DNA of 64,000 nt from Cricetomys ansorgei (taxonomy: Eukaryota > Chordata > Mammalia > Rodentia > Nesomyidae): assembly GCA_026225945.1 (NCBI GenBank), contig JAMJFZ010001815.1, positions 17,057,001 through 17,121,000 of the forward strand. Reading direction: 5' to 3'. Of this stretch, positions 34,485-46,654 are shown one piece after another (position 1 is the stretch's first letter; every line of letters begins with the position of its first letter). The notes beneath the pieces are model-generated. The model saw only the letters and a list, made by a program, of their open reading frames with translations, ran no database searches and was not told where the DNA came from. Both the position numbers and the translations under genes were made by a program.

Positions 34485-36085
34485 ATACTCTATTTAAAAC
34501 ATTTTCTCCTTATTTTCACTCTAATTGTGGTTAATACACCATTCCAATATTTAATATTAAGAGTATATTGCTTTTAATCACTATGATAGATTGTTGCAAA
34601 ATCTAAAGAAGTTTTTAAAAATTATACTAATGTTAATGAAAGAAAGCAAAAATGAAAACAAAAGCAAATCTAATAAATTTTAAGCAGATTTAGTTTGTTA
34701 GGGTAATAATTTCAAACTGCATTTAAAGTCATTAGTTATCAAAGTACAATCTCACCTAATATAGCAAAGACTTAAACACAGAAGCTAATGTTAATGTTAT
34801 CAATTAACTTCTTCAATATTATCAATTATGTTTAATGTCAATTAAACATAAAAATTAGGCAACCCTTTAATAGCTGATATAAACATATAAGAATTGTTTA
34901 ATAGATGTTTTGAATTTGGGGTAAGTTATGAATAAAGCTTTCAAACAATAGGAAACAGACACTCTACAATTTTGGCTTAGAAAAGGTCCTCCCAAATATC
35001 ACACTTTTGGATGAATTTCAATATTGTACTAAGTGAAACATATTAATAAGCAATTTGGCAAAGAAGGACAGGAAAGTGCATGCTTTACTATGCCTGGTGA
35101 TGCTCCATTTCACTCCCCTAACTTAAGGAAAGACATTTCAATGGGAATTGTTTAATAATTTAGTAAGAGATAGAGATATTTTGGAAAGAACACTGAGAAG
35201 CTGAGCATTTAATGGCTGGCAAGGAACATGGGAATGAGAACAGCTTGCAGAATGGAAACTATAAATAAAAAATAAGAGAGATTTCTAGAGTGTCTCAAAA
35301 ACCGAATAAACTCAAACTCTCACACAGTGTCTGAATTAACTTGATCTATTTTTTGAGAGGAAAACTAGAGGGTGAAAAATGAGCTCAGATTTCTGCAGGA
35401 CTGTACAATTTATGATAGATAAGACAGAGATTTTCATTTTCCAACCTTCAAGTGACTTCTGGTAGAGCTAAAGACACACTTCTAAGTACCTCTGGCAGAA
35501 CTGTTGACTCCAGTGGCTAAGTCGACCAAGTGCACATGTAGGAAACTGTTCCGAATTTGGCTATGCAGTAAGCCAAGTTATTTTGTTTTTCAGGCCAAAT
35601 AAACTTTCACTCTGCCCAGAATTATGAAAATGAGTTTGCTACATTGATCTAATTAAATCAGATACAGATAGTCTCCAAATAAAGAACCTTACTATATCTG
35701 GGATACATTTGACTGTTGAGCACAGAAATCATTCCAGAGTGGGAGAAATACTCACAGAGTCTGAATGTGTCTGGTTTGAGAAATTAAGCGCTATCTGGCC
35801 TTAAGCTCTCAAAGTCCACCCCCAGTAACAGACTTCCTCTAACAAGTCAACACCTCCAAAACTCACCCAAACGGCACTATCAACTATGGACCAACTCTTC
35901 AATTGTCTAATACTAAAGATGACATTTATCATTCAAACTATCACACCAATGTTTTACTCTACGGCCTTGGAGAACAAATATGCTTCCTATTACTGTGTCT
36001 GGGAATCTGGAAGTTAGAGCGTCTGGTTCATGAGGTCTTAAAACAATCTGTAGGTTGAAATTTATGCTTCATTTTCTAATTTGTA
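34485..36085. other. no gene seen; unassigned
   Basis: AT-rich 1.6 kb with no nameable repeat and no convincing frame. Confidence 0.5.
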
Positions 36086-36089
36086 CTTT

Positions 36090-36425
36090 TTGTTTATTTT
36101 TGAGATTGTGTTTTAATTACAAAATTTCTCCCTTCCCATATACCCCTCCCTGCTGCTCTCCTTCAAATCCATGGCCTCTTTTGTCATCAGTTCTTATTGC
36201 ATGCATATTTGTATTTGTATACAATATAAATTTCCAACTATAACCCGATGAGACCATATGATGTTACTTGAACATAGGTGTTCAGGGATGAACACTGGAT
36301 GGCACTGGACATCCCGCTGGTGTTGCCATAAGAAGGGCCATTTTCCCTGCTCCCAGCTCTACAGAATTACCTGTGGCTCTTTGTGTAGGATTGAGGACTT
36401 ATGGACTTTTCCCAATGCAGTTTAG
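36090..36425 (-). mobile_element. Lx-type L1 3' UTR fragment, antisense
   Basis: 'tttctcccttcccatatacc', 'cttcaaatccatggcctctt', 'ttcttattgcatgcatattt', 'ccgatgagaccatatgatgt' and 'gtggctctttgtgtaggatt' follow the Lx 3' UTR in reverse complement. It is truncated soon after, so only the last third of the UTR is present. Confidence 0.8.
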
Positions 36426-36429
36426 CATA

Positions 36430-37675
36430 TTTGTTTTTAAAATTATAAAAGACTAATAAATTCAAACCCTTATGTTCCCCATAGAATCAATAGCAGTATT
36501 TCTTTTCTTGAATATGAGAAAGTTAAAAAAAAAAAGTGCAAGTTTTCCTTTTCTAAACGAATTAAACAATGTTACACAAATTGCAGAGAGCCACTTTTTC
36601 CAGAAGAGAACCAGACTTTCAGGTGAACATGGGTGTTAGAGTGTATATGATCTGCTGGAACTAAATTTCTCTACATACTTAGTATTAATATTATTCTATA
36701 TGTAGTGTATATGAGATATATTTTTAGCGTTTCAAATTAATATATTTCTAGGGATAGCACTTTTGTTTTTTGGGTTTTTTTGTCTAAACTGGTTGATAAT
36801 AAGCTAGCGATCAATAAACTATGAGTAAATTATTTCTACATAATTTTAAATGCATATATTGAGACCTTTCACCAACAGAAGACAAATTTATTGCATTTAT
36901 AACGGACTACTATTAAGTATCCATTTATACCACTTTTCCCCTTGAACTTTGTATGTGAGAAAAATATGTAATATAATGATTGACCACAGGATGAAAACCC
37001 TATTTTTTAATCTTTTTAGTGACTCTTTTCAGGGACCTAGAAATATCCTAGACATTCCTGTCTACATAAATACAAAACAGCAATGCACAATGATGGTTTC
37101 TATCGCTTGGCAGCCATTTTTCTTAGGGTAAATCAACAGTACCAATACTTCAACATAGGAAAGGACAAAACTGATGAGTCCTTGTCTTTCCAAACTGGAT
37201 CTGTGATGAACTAGGCATTTGCTCTGTTCACCTAAATCAAATAAGGATGTGAATGGCAAATGAATCAGAGAATGACATTATCACGAACGTCCAACAACAA
37301 CCTTCAACAACACAGGGGAGACCTTTTGTTGAGAAATGTTATCATTATATTATGACCAGATATTTCTTAAAGGTAATTTTGGGCTCTACTCATAATTAAG
37401 TTTTTTTTTTCCTCTTTTCAAAAAGGTTCAAACTAAAACAGACTTAGAACGAATATCATCTGTTGTTCCAATTTCTGGGAAGATTTAATCAGAATACACA
37501 GAACTCGCCTACCTTGATGATGTAGTTCAATTCCTAATTTAGGAATGAAGTTCAAAAATGTCAATGAAACATTAGGTTTCATCTCTTGAACATACATTAT
37601 TAGTACATATGTTTTAAAAATAGTAACGATTTTTCATTTACATCATTAGTTTTATGAAGTTGCTTTAAGAATACA
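36430..37675. other. no gene seen
   Basis: AT-rich unassigned DNA. Short A/T tracts occur near 36526 and 37401. Confidence 0.5.
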
Positions 37676-37681
37676 AACAGG

Positions 37682-37905
37682 GACCTGAAGAAATGGCTCA
37701 GAAATTAAGAGCACTGGCTGGTCTTCCAGAGGACTTGGGTTCATATCCCAGCACCCACAAAGTAGCACACAATCATCCATACCTCTAGTTCTAGGGAATA
37801 TGACACTTTCTTCTCGCCTCCAAAGGTATTTCATGAACTCAGTACTCAACATTCACACTAGAAAAATACCATGCACGTAAAATGAAAATATAAATAAACT
37901 TAAAA
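37682..37905 (+). repeat. B3 SINE, near full length
   Basis: Head 'gacctgaagaaatggctcag' then 'taagagcactggctggtctt', 'ccagaggacttgggttcata', 'tcccagcacccacaaagtag' and 'ctctagttctagggaata', followed by 'atgcacgtaaaatgaaaata' and an A-rich end. All B3 blocks are in order. Confidence 0.9.
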
Positions 37906-37909
37906 CATA

Positions 37910-39258
37910 GTGTAAGCATGCATAAATATGTGTGATTTGATGAGATAAATATTAGATATTTCTTTGAAGCAATTTTTTAATTATGCCTTATTTATTTCTT
38001 AGCATTCATTAACAGAACTCATCTATAAAACAGTATGTAATGAAAATGCTATTCCCTCTCTCTCTATATGTGTGTGTGTGTAATTATCATTGATATATAC
38101 ATAAAAATTATCTCTTGGGAGTCATGATTATTGTAATAGGTTTGTGCTCACTAGAAAGAAGAAATGCTCAAGAATGCCCAAGAGACACTTCTCCAGCAAG
38201 GAAAACAGGCAAAATCTTTCTGGCAGTTTATATGAAAGGAAAAAAAAAAGTGCTACAAAATCCAAAGATTTGCTCTTCTGACAGAAAAAAAACAAAAACA
38301 AAAACTTTGTAATTCTTCAGAGATGAGTGAGCATTCTGGAGAATGTGAATGAGGGTGGACAAGGAGAGGCCATATTGCCTCATGAAAGGAGACATTGCAT
38401 ACTTGTGTCTGAGGGTCCTTTTCCTTGATGATGGCACGAGCTGAACTACCTTCCATAGGTTTGTGCTGCACATAATCAGATCTCACTAAGGACCATGGCA
38501 GAGAGCGAGCTCTGGTGGAGCAATTTCCATTCCCACAGAAAGTGTTACCCACAGATTCCATGTATTATAAAGGATTCCTTTCTGTTGGAAGGGACCATCA
38601 CTACCACAGCTTGTTAAAATGCCCTGAAAGAAACCGGAAGATACCAGCACAGAAATGGTATGCTCTCTCCATGACAGTATTGTCTTGAAATGAGAAAAAT
38701 TGCATGCGAAGATAAATAACATCACTACAGTATTAATTAAGAAACACAAAGGAAGACCTGGCAAGGATGAGAAACGTCTCATTTGCACTTCCTAATTTTC
38801 CTTTAGTGAATACATCTGCTCCTTTACAGTATTAAGCCATATTGACTCTTTCCCATTATGTCTTAGAGAACAAATCTTACCCTGCCGTAGAAGGAAGTGC
38901 CAGCTTTTAATCATCACAGAGAATCAGACCCATTTGCTGAACCACTCTAGTTCAGCACTCCTGCCCCTACCCTGTTCCTTCACTCCTTATGAAAAGATGT
39001 ATTGTATTCTGCAGGTCTTCACTAACAAAGTTCTGGTTTCTTGCCCTTTGATTATGGCCAGGTTCATGTAATGGCAGGCCACTTGTCACTGCAAGTCAGC
39101 AGAGTCTCTTTCCCAAGATATCACTGATTCCTAGTTAGCCCTTAATTAGGAAATCAAAGCTCCCTGTCTCAAGCCACAGGTGCCTTGTCTTTCCTTTTCT
39201 TTTCTTTGGTCCCCTTTCCACCAAAAGATATAAAGTTATACAATCATACTTTATATTA
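37910..39258. other. no gene supported
   Basis: Unassigned DNA with a short GT run (38070-38081) and A-rich tracts at 38238-38310. Overlapping minus frames of 81 to 102 codons at 38228-38788 include lysine/phenylalanine runs from the A-tracts and have no domain. Confidence 0.5.
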
Positions 39259-39262
39259 GGGA

Positions 39263-39465
39263 ACTTGTATATCAGCAAACTACAGCCCATTGGGCAAACC
39301 CACCGTGCAGGCCACACTTACAATCTTGAAGCTAAGGACAAGGTTTACATAAAGCAGTTACAACTAAGGTGATTAGTAAGTACCACATTGTATCTTCATT
39401 TTAGTTTTTGCTCCAAAGACTTAAAAATATTAATAATTGGCCCTTTCATAAAATCTACTGATCAT
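39263..39465. mobile_element. ancient hAT-Charlie-like MITE relic
   Basis: The left end 'tatatcagcaaactacagcc', 'cattgggcaaacccaccgtg' and the right end 'agacttaaaaatattaataa', 'ttggccctttcataaaatct' match the two ends of a mammal-wide non-autonomous hAT element (CAGCAAACTACAGCCCATGGGCCAAATC and GCCTAAAATATTTACTATCTGGCCCTTTACAG). 'gaagctaaggacaaggttta' near 39330 matches its interior. The middle is deleted and no transposase is present. Confidence 0.72.
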
Positions 39466-39469
39466 ACTG

Positions 39470-40138
39470 TAGATACCATTTCCTGTGATTTCAGTTCTGT
39501 GGTGTTTCAAGTTTCAAACATGTTGTATGAGATTCCCCAATTCCAATATTTCCGGTTTTCTGCTTCTGGATCCTTGATCTCCCAAACCCTTTTATTTCAC
39601 TATGGCTACCAACAAGAAACATGATGAAAATGCTCCACAGGAACCATCTCAAAGTGTGCCCCCTAGTAGCTATAATTTACACTCTTATTTATTAATGAAT
39701 GGAGGTTGTAAAATATATGCACATCATATATCTTATACATGTATGTAATAGACTTAATCATATTCACCCCTCCCCTTACCTCCTCTCACATTTACCCCAG
39801 TCCTGCAGGGCCCCTTCCTTCTGCTAATGAGTCATTTGTACTACCTTTCTTGTCTTAATTTCACTGACATTCTGCAAGTGAGGGAAAATATAATGTCTGT
39901 TACATTCTCAATAAATGTTAATATATTTTGGGTGAATGAATTTTAGGGTATATCCTCCTATAAAATTCTAGTTACTCTCAGGAATCCTGTTATCAGGGGC
40001 TTATCTCTGTGCAATTCATTAATGTGACCTTTCTCATCAGTCATCTCACTGTACAGAAGCATGCTTGATTTCTTTTCCTCTTCCTAAGTACAGCAACCCA
40101 TGCCTGGAATACAGAAACTGAAAAAGAAATCTATGCTA
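39470..40138. other. no gene seen
   Basis: Unassigned. A stretch near 39760-39800 (tcacccctccccttacctcc) is pyrimidine-rich and may be L1-derived, but cannot be placed. Confidence 0.45.
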
Positions 40139-40142
40139 TGAA

Positions 40143-40372
40143 TAGCAACTATCAATTTTTGAGTAATTATTATGTACTGGGCACTTAAGAGCATAATCTT
40201 ATTTGATCCTCTCAAGAACTCCACAAGGTAAGTATTATTCATATATTAGCAATGAAAAAACTAAGATTCTAAGAGGTTAATTGCTCAACTTCACAGAGAA
40301 AGTAATGTCAGAGTTCCAGCTGGGGCCTTTAGAGCTACAAACCTCATCTTTCTTCCACTGTGTTGAGTGAGA
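40143..40372 (+). repeat. MIR SINE, nearly full length
   Basis: Follows the MIR consensus through its whole length: 'tgagtaattattatgtactg', 'ggcacttaagagcataatct', 'tatttgatcctctcaagaac', 'ccacaaggtaagtattattc', 'agcaatgaaaaaactaagat', 'aagaggttaattgctcaact' and 'tcagagttccagctggggcc'. The core region is well preserved. This is a Mesozoic-age insertion and should be found at the same place in other placental mammals. Confidence 0.93.
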
Positions 40373-40374
40373 TA

Positions 40375-42770
40375 ATAACAAAGAATGTCTTCAGGGTCAG
40401 GCATATTAGTTAACAGTTGATTATGGGGGAACCTTTAGAAGAGTCAAATTAAGTTTAGGAAGCGTACTTACTTATCATCCCCACAAAGGATTAAAAGGGT
40501 ATTGTTCTTCATCATGAGTCACAGCAGTTAAGAAGCTTGTATGTTCAAAAATAATAAACACTTATCAAACAGTGCTACATGCGAGTTATTTTGAACAAGA
40601 TGAAGTATAAGAAACTCCTTTACTCCCCTATAGGACTGCAAACCAAGGCTGTCAAGTGTGTTGCAGAACCTTAGAATTTTATAGCTGTTAAAAAAAAAGC
40701 AGAATGATTTCATTGAAACATCTCTCTTACTTCCTCCCAAACCCAGAGGTTGTTTAACCAATAAAACATAAAGCAACCCAAAGAATCCAGCAACTTACCA
40801 ATAGAAATTGAAATCCAGCTAACATTATTTTAAGTTAATAACTGAGTAATTTTTCTCTGCTTTTCTCTATCAGGAGAAATGAACATAACTCTTCTTTATT
40901 CTAATCTAAGGTTTTCTAATAGGACTAATCAGTTCCAATAAAGAAATTCACATCCAAAGGAAAGGAGGCGGCTCTCACCAGTAGTTAAAATTCCCAAGCA
41001 TGACAGTTTCATACTTACATAAGCATTCTCTTTAAAATCTGTCATTAAAAAGACAGGAAACATAACCGACTAGGTTTCAGTGTTTCTTCTGACTGGGTTC
41101 TCATGCTTCCAGTCTTTTTAAGGATTTCTTGATTCTCTGCAAATTCCTAAGGCATCCATAACCATTGGCATCCTCCTGACTCAGATTCTACCTTTTCCTT
41201 GTCCAGTGGAATATTTAAATTGAATAACTCAGTATCCGCAGAGAGCTTAATCTGATTGTGTTTCTTTGTACCTTTACACTGGGCTTTCAAAGTCTAATAT
41301 CCAATTTGAAAATAAGAACAGGTCCCTGCATCTATTTCTGAGTATTGATTTCTGCTTATGTACACAAGATACCACTGTAGTTGGATGATGGAAGGAATCA
41401 GGATATTCTTACATGTCCTCAGAATTTCTCTCTTACATTAACATTTAGTGCATGCTCAACTGCTCCAAATGTTCACTTAGTATTTCTTACTCTATTAAAT
41501 CCATTAAGTAGATAGTATTGTTCTTGCTTGTACAAAAGAAGCAACCCACTAAAGGACGATGAGACAAGGTAAAAAACTCAGACTCATTCTGTAATATGCC
41601 TCATATCAGAGTGCAAATTCAGCCATTTTGATCATTTTGGTAATACAGCTTGCTTCATCATAAAACTACAATCATTCTTAGAATCTTTTCTGCATATTTG
41701 CCATTGTTAATAAAAAGGTTTTCAGTCCTTTTACTTTCTCAGTGAGCAGAATGCGTTTATAATTAATATATGATTGGGGTCCCCAGAAGTCAACATAGAC
41801 AGAGTGACCAAATGCCTAGAAACATGTTTACACATTTACCAGGAAAGCTTCTGTTGCCATGCAAACATTGCTTTCTCATGTTGGATTCTCAGTCTTGTAA
41901 ATCGTTGTTTTAACTTCTGCCTTTGAAATATGTAAAAAGTACAGATGTGTACTTCCACACTGATAGTTTTCTTGTTATATCACCAAGACCCTAAAATATT
42001 ATCTGAAGCACAGGAAGATCTCACTGGATGTTTCTTTCTTATCAAAATAGCATTGGGGGTGGGGGTGATAGGTCATATCAACACTGGTTTTGTCCGGTTA
42101 GGACACTATTTATCAACAGTGGTTTTGTGTAGTTACGGTGGAGGGTGTCACTCCCAAATTGAATAGATAGAATGAAATAGTTAAAATTTTTACATTTACA
42201 TTTTTAAACATATATTATAGATCGTATTATATCTATATAATTATATATTATGTAATTGTATTATATGTGTATGTGTAATATGTAATACATATATTATAAC
42301 TCAGGTAAATAATTTATAATAAAATAATTTAAGTCTATTGTCCACTATATATGTATCTTTGTGACAAAAATGCTGTCAGTTTTGTGCACAGAGGTACTTT
42401 TGATAATGCTGACCATTTTGAATGTTTTTCAAGCTTTTATGAGATAAAGGGATATCAGAGACAGAGGAAGTTTTGAGAGACAGTTCCTTTCTCACAGGAA
42501 AAAAAAATGCATTTCAAAGTTCCGAAATTTTACATATTGCCACAAATAAGAATATACATGTTTTACAGATTCAAATTATTTCAAAATTTTGATATCACTG
42601 ACTGAAGTCCAAATCCTGCCTTAGGAGAGAGATTTTCACATAAGTGTAAATGTATTCTAAAACACTGACCATCAATTTTCATAGTTTCTTCCATACCTTC
42701 ACCCTCTTTCTAGGCACTGTCTGCATCCTTCAGTATTTATAATTCATGAAAAAAATAAACCACCACAAAG
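40375..42770. other. no gene seen; AT-rich tract
   Basis: Mostly unassigned. A faint MIR-like stretch (cattaagtagatagtattgt) lies near 41503. 42190-42310 is a TA-rich tract with tandem variants of TATATTA and TGTAAT. Confidence 0.45.
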
Positions 42771-42774
42771 ATCA

Positions 42775-42912
42775 CACTATACACACAATCATACACACAC
42801 TAACCTATACACACTAACACACATGCACTCACAGGCATGTACAAGCACACACCTACACAAACCCACACAGTTACCCACCCCCACACTCACCCACCCCCCA
42901 CCTACACACCTT
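42775..42912 (+). repeat. degenerate CA-rich tract
   Basis: Variants of ACACAC, CACTCAC and CCACCC over about 140 bp; an old and interrupted CA array. Confidence 0.85.
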
Positions 42913-42914
42913 GG

Positions 42915-44560
42915 AGCATCATCTTTAATTTTTAGAAAGCACACCTGATTTTAATATTGTGATCTTTACTTAATGCCACATAAAATCATCCTCTTAGGAA
43001 ACTCAGTGCTGTTGGAAAAAGTGTTTTCTTAGAGAGGTGTCACCTCCTGTTGCCAGCAAAGAGCCTGTCCTTTCTTTTCAGGATGCAATTCCTCTGCCTA
43101 TGCTTGAAGTTTCTCAAGAAAAATACAGTCTGTTCCCTTGTGTATTTCTGAATGGAGCGTTTGTGTTTGTGTTGTTTTCACAGCCTAGTTTAACTCTTAG
43201 GAAAATTGTAAGACATCTAAACAACTTTCTTTTCCCACCAACTTTCTTATCTAAGAGACTCGGGTTATAGCTACTTCTACCTTAATCCATTGCACTTGAA
43301 GTTTACAGTTGAATAAACAAAGGCATGTCTAAAATAAATCAATTGGTTTTCTGGAGTTTTTCTGCATTATTATTTTCAATATCCATGAAAGTCTATAAAG
43401 GATAATATTTTATCAACTGAAATATTTAAGTCTTCATATTAAAGAATTTTTTGAAACCACATAGCTCTTGGTGATTGAGTCAGCATGCACAAGACCTGAG
43501 CAAGCTGTCACCGGGCAAAATTTCAGCACTCAATGTTTAAATTTCCACCCTTGGCTGAGGAGCTATTTCAATTGCTACCCATGTAGAGATGGATGCTTAG
43601 TTTTCTTTAAGAGTGTGAAAGGGACTAACACCCTCCAATGGATGTCCCCACACATGAGTATATAGGCAACACTGATTGCACTTGATATGTTTATAAGTAA
43701 AAAGTGAAAGAGTTAGCAAAGTTGAGTATATATGGACTGGGAGTGGATTTGGGAGAGATGTGGGCATGAGACAAATATGGTCAAAATACAATGTACGGAA
43801 GTCTCAAAGACTATGCAAAAGTAAAGATTTTAGAAGAGGAGTCTATATATTAATGGTGCTATGTTACAGTTTGACATGCCTATACTTTGCTTACTAGAGC
43901 CATTAGCAGAAGATACATTCACAATTATCCAGAAAAGCATAACTTTGATTAAACTCAAAGAGAATAGAAATATATACGCTCCAGAAAGAAAAAATGGAAA
44001 CATTGAAATATAAATCATTTGGACAAGCTAAAGTGAATTAATATGCTTCTTCTTTTTCCTTGTTTGTCTTTTTTTTTTCTAGAAGTTTCCATGGGAATCT
44101 TTGTATAGCAACTGACTACAGATGAGCATATATGTGCTCTTACAGAATATGTTTCAATTAAATACTGACTGAATTATCTCCAATGGTGTATAAAAACTCA
44201 GCACAGGCTTATTGGATGATTCATATAAACCCACTGTTATATAAAATTTCTGTGAGAAACTCTGAAGTGGCAAAAGTTCTTACTTATATCCATTTAGGGG
44301 TTTAAGAAGTGAGGTACCCATGATTATCACTATGATACAAGGAAGAAGATATTCCCAAATGTATTTAAATATGAGCTTTATGTGATGTTTTTGCATTCAG
44401 AAATGAACACAGAAAGACTCATGGGTAATTGTTTTTCTGAGTAGGGAAATAAAGAATGAATAACAAAAAGGGTTATAATCCAATGGTAATAAGTGGGGAC
44501 AATTTAGTAAGACTTGCTTGCTCTTCTTTAGGATCCTTTTTCAAATAATTTATATATATG
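42915..44560. other. no gene seen
   Basis: Unassigned. The 77-codon plus frame at 43037-43270 and neighbours have no recognisable feature. Confidence 0.5.
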
Positions 44561-44564
44561 CGGA

Positions 44565-45023
44565 TATGTGTATGGTTACATTCAAATGAATGCAAGTACC
44601 CAAAGAAACCAAAAGAGTGTCAGGTACCCTGGAGATGGAGTTACAGGTGCTTGTGTACTGGCAGGCACAAGCTTTTAGTTATGTTTGAAATTGTTTTATT
44701 CACTGTTGGGTGAGGGGCTATCCTAGGTCTAGGGCATTTTGTATTATTTGCAGGTGTTGGATTCCTGTGAGGGGGTTGTTTAATTGCTAGTGATCTGCTA
44801 TCAGTAGAATACCTGAGGAGTTCTGAATGAATAAAAACACCTGAACTCAGATGCTTGGAGTTCCACTGTGAGACTGGTGCTGGCCAGGATGGTGGTTCCC
44901 TCTACTGAGGTCTGGCAAGGCATGCACTTACGAAATACGCCTCCTTGTCTCCTTGCTGAGCTGCCACAGTAGGTCTACTACTACAAGCAAGTACTCTTAT
45001 CCACTGAGCCATCTCTTCAGCCT
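44565..45023 (-). repeat. B3 SINE, antisense, split by an LTR-like unit
   Basis: Left piece (44565-44653): 'gcaagtacccaaagaaacca', 'ggtaccctggagatggagtt', 'acaggtgcttgtg'. Right piece (44958-45023): 'agctgccacagtaggtctac', 'tacaagcaagtactcttatc', 'cactgagccatctcttcagc'. The two pieces join at the B3 position GTTGTG/AGCTGCC, which shows that 44654-44957 landed inside this SINE. Confidence 0.75.
44654..44957 (+). mobile_element. LTR-like repeat, copy 2 of 2, nested in a B3
   Basis: Blocks 'tttgtattatttgcaggtgt', 'tggattcctgtgaggggg', 'tttaattgctagtgatctgc', 'atcagtagaatacctgagga', 'gttctgaatgaataaaaaca' (AATAAA at 44830-44835), 'ctggccaggatggtggttcc', 'ctctactgaggtctggcaag' and 'cgcctccttgtctccttgct' all recur, in order, on the minus strand at 22268-22592. 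Interruption of a B3 gives its borders to within a few bases. Family not recognised; LTR-like by size and AATAAA. Confidence 0.65.
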
Positions 45024-45029
45024 CTTGTT

Positions 45030-45865
45030 TGTTCTTGTCTAGAGCTTTGGTTCTGACATTCTTTCCTTGATGTGGTGCAGGACACATGCCAAATGAAGTT
45101 CTAGAGCAGAAAAGTAGGAAGAGAGTGAAAGAGACTGTTCTCCTTCAGCTTTCTCAGTTTAAAATGCTCACTGATCCCAGGCATGCCTTTTGTCAACACC
45201 ATCCCCCTCATAAGTGACTCCAGCCATCTATATATACACCCTCTGCCACCTTCACCAACTGCAATAACTATCTTCTATCCTGAGTTCTTACTAGTCTTGG
45301 ATTAGATTTAGTGTAGGTCATAATAGATTTTCAGATAGACAACCAGTAAGCCATTCAGTATCTCAATCAGTCAAGGAATATTAGTGGAATGTCAACAATT
45401 ACAGATCACTATCATATGTTACCAGGCCACAAAAACTTATATAAGACAGGCAATGGCTTTCTCCTTGATTAGATCACCTATGACCTAAATAAGGATACTA
45501 AAAGTTATCAGGCCTAAGAATGAAATTAAGTAAATATTAATAAGAACAATGTGGCTTAAATAAAACAAAAACAAAGAATAAGTTATATGTTTAGAAGATT
45601 ATATCAAAGCTAATCAATCAAAGGAATCTTAAGGAGTGATTTGATTTGACCTTTTGAAGGTGATAGAATATTGTGATAAACATTTGGTAGAAGAAAATTC
45701 AAAAGAAAAGAGAGCTACAATGAAAAATAAAAGTTTCTGAGATGGGAGTAACTTTACTTTGCATTATAAATTTTTTGTCCCCTAGAAATATAAGATATAT
45801 GTGTAGTTACAAATCCATAGGAGTTACCTTCATTATTTGTTTGGTTTTCATGCTACTAACAATCT
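45030..45865. other. no gene seen
   Basis: Unassigned AT-rich DNA after a SINE head. Confidence 0.5.
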
Positions 45866-45867
45866 CC

Positions 45868-45970
45868 ATTGCACAGATTGGCATGAACTTGTGTTAACAT
45901 AATCAGCGCCTTTCTAGGAGTCTCCCAAGAGGCTGAGCCTACAGGCATGTACCATGATCTCAGCTGTAAG
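45868..45970 (-). repeat. B1-type SINE fragment, antisense
   Basis: 'attggcatgaacttgtgtta', then 'aggagtctcccaagaggctg' and 'agcctacaggcatgtaccat' match antisense B1/Alu blocks (CTTGAACTC, CTCAGCCTCCCGAGTAGCTG, ATTACAGGCATGTGCCAC), with a poorly matching stretch between them. Confidence 0.5.
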
Positions 45971-46189
45971 AACCACATATAAAAAGTAAAATTAAAGTAG
46001 CCAATTCTATTAGTTTTATTGTGTTTTATTTATTCTAACTTAAACAAAAAATTAGCATTTCTAGAAATAATTGAAGGTAACATGATTTATAATAATGCTT
46101 ATTGTAAGGTTTTGAAATCAAGAAATGAATTTGAAGTTTTTAATTCTGACAATCATCTATCAAGAGAGAAATAGTCTCTAGTGATTACT

Positions 46190-46650
46190 GGGTATCACAC
46201 TGCACAGTGCAGCACCAGAAACAGAGAGAAGGAGTCTGTCTGAAAAATCCTAGAAATGGTTCATAAACAAACCTAAACAATGGCAATATCAATGGACACC
46301 TTAATGTAGAGCAGGGAAAAGTTCCCAGAGTCCCATCTCCAGACGATTAACTACAGATAACTTACTGCTGGGAACAGGATCTCCCTTATCCAGTGCAGTG
46401 TGGTCCCTGAATCCATATATACAAAAATAACAAAAACAGACCTACATGGTTGTGCTTGTATATGTGTATATGTATATACATATATGCAAAAATAATAATA
46501 AAAGAAAAAGAAGTTATCAATTTGAGAGTGGAGGAGAATGGCGTGGGATGGAGGTACGTACGTGGGAGGGACTGGAGGGGGGAAGAGAGAAGGGAAAATT
46601 ATGTAATTTTGTTTCAGTTGAAAGCACATTTTTAAAAAAGAATCAAAATG
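46190..46650 (+). mobile_element. Lx-type L1 3' UTR end, sense
   Basis: 'atcaatggacaccttaatgt', 'agagcagggaaaagttccca', 'aactgctgggaacaggatct'-like, 'cccttatccagtgcagtgtg', 'cctgaatccatatatacaaa', the TATGTGTATATG block at 46458-46482, and the G-rich end (46530-46590) followed by 'aattatgtaattttgtttca' match the murid L1 3' UTR in sense orientation. It is 5' truncated. The 133-codon minus frame at 46351-46752 is this UTR read backwards. Confidence 0.8.
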
Positions 46651-46654
46651 GCTC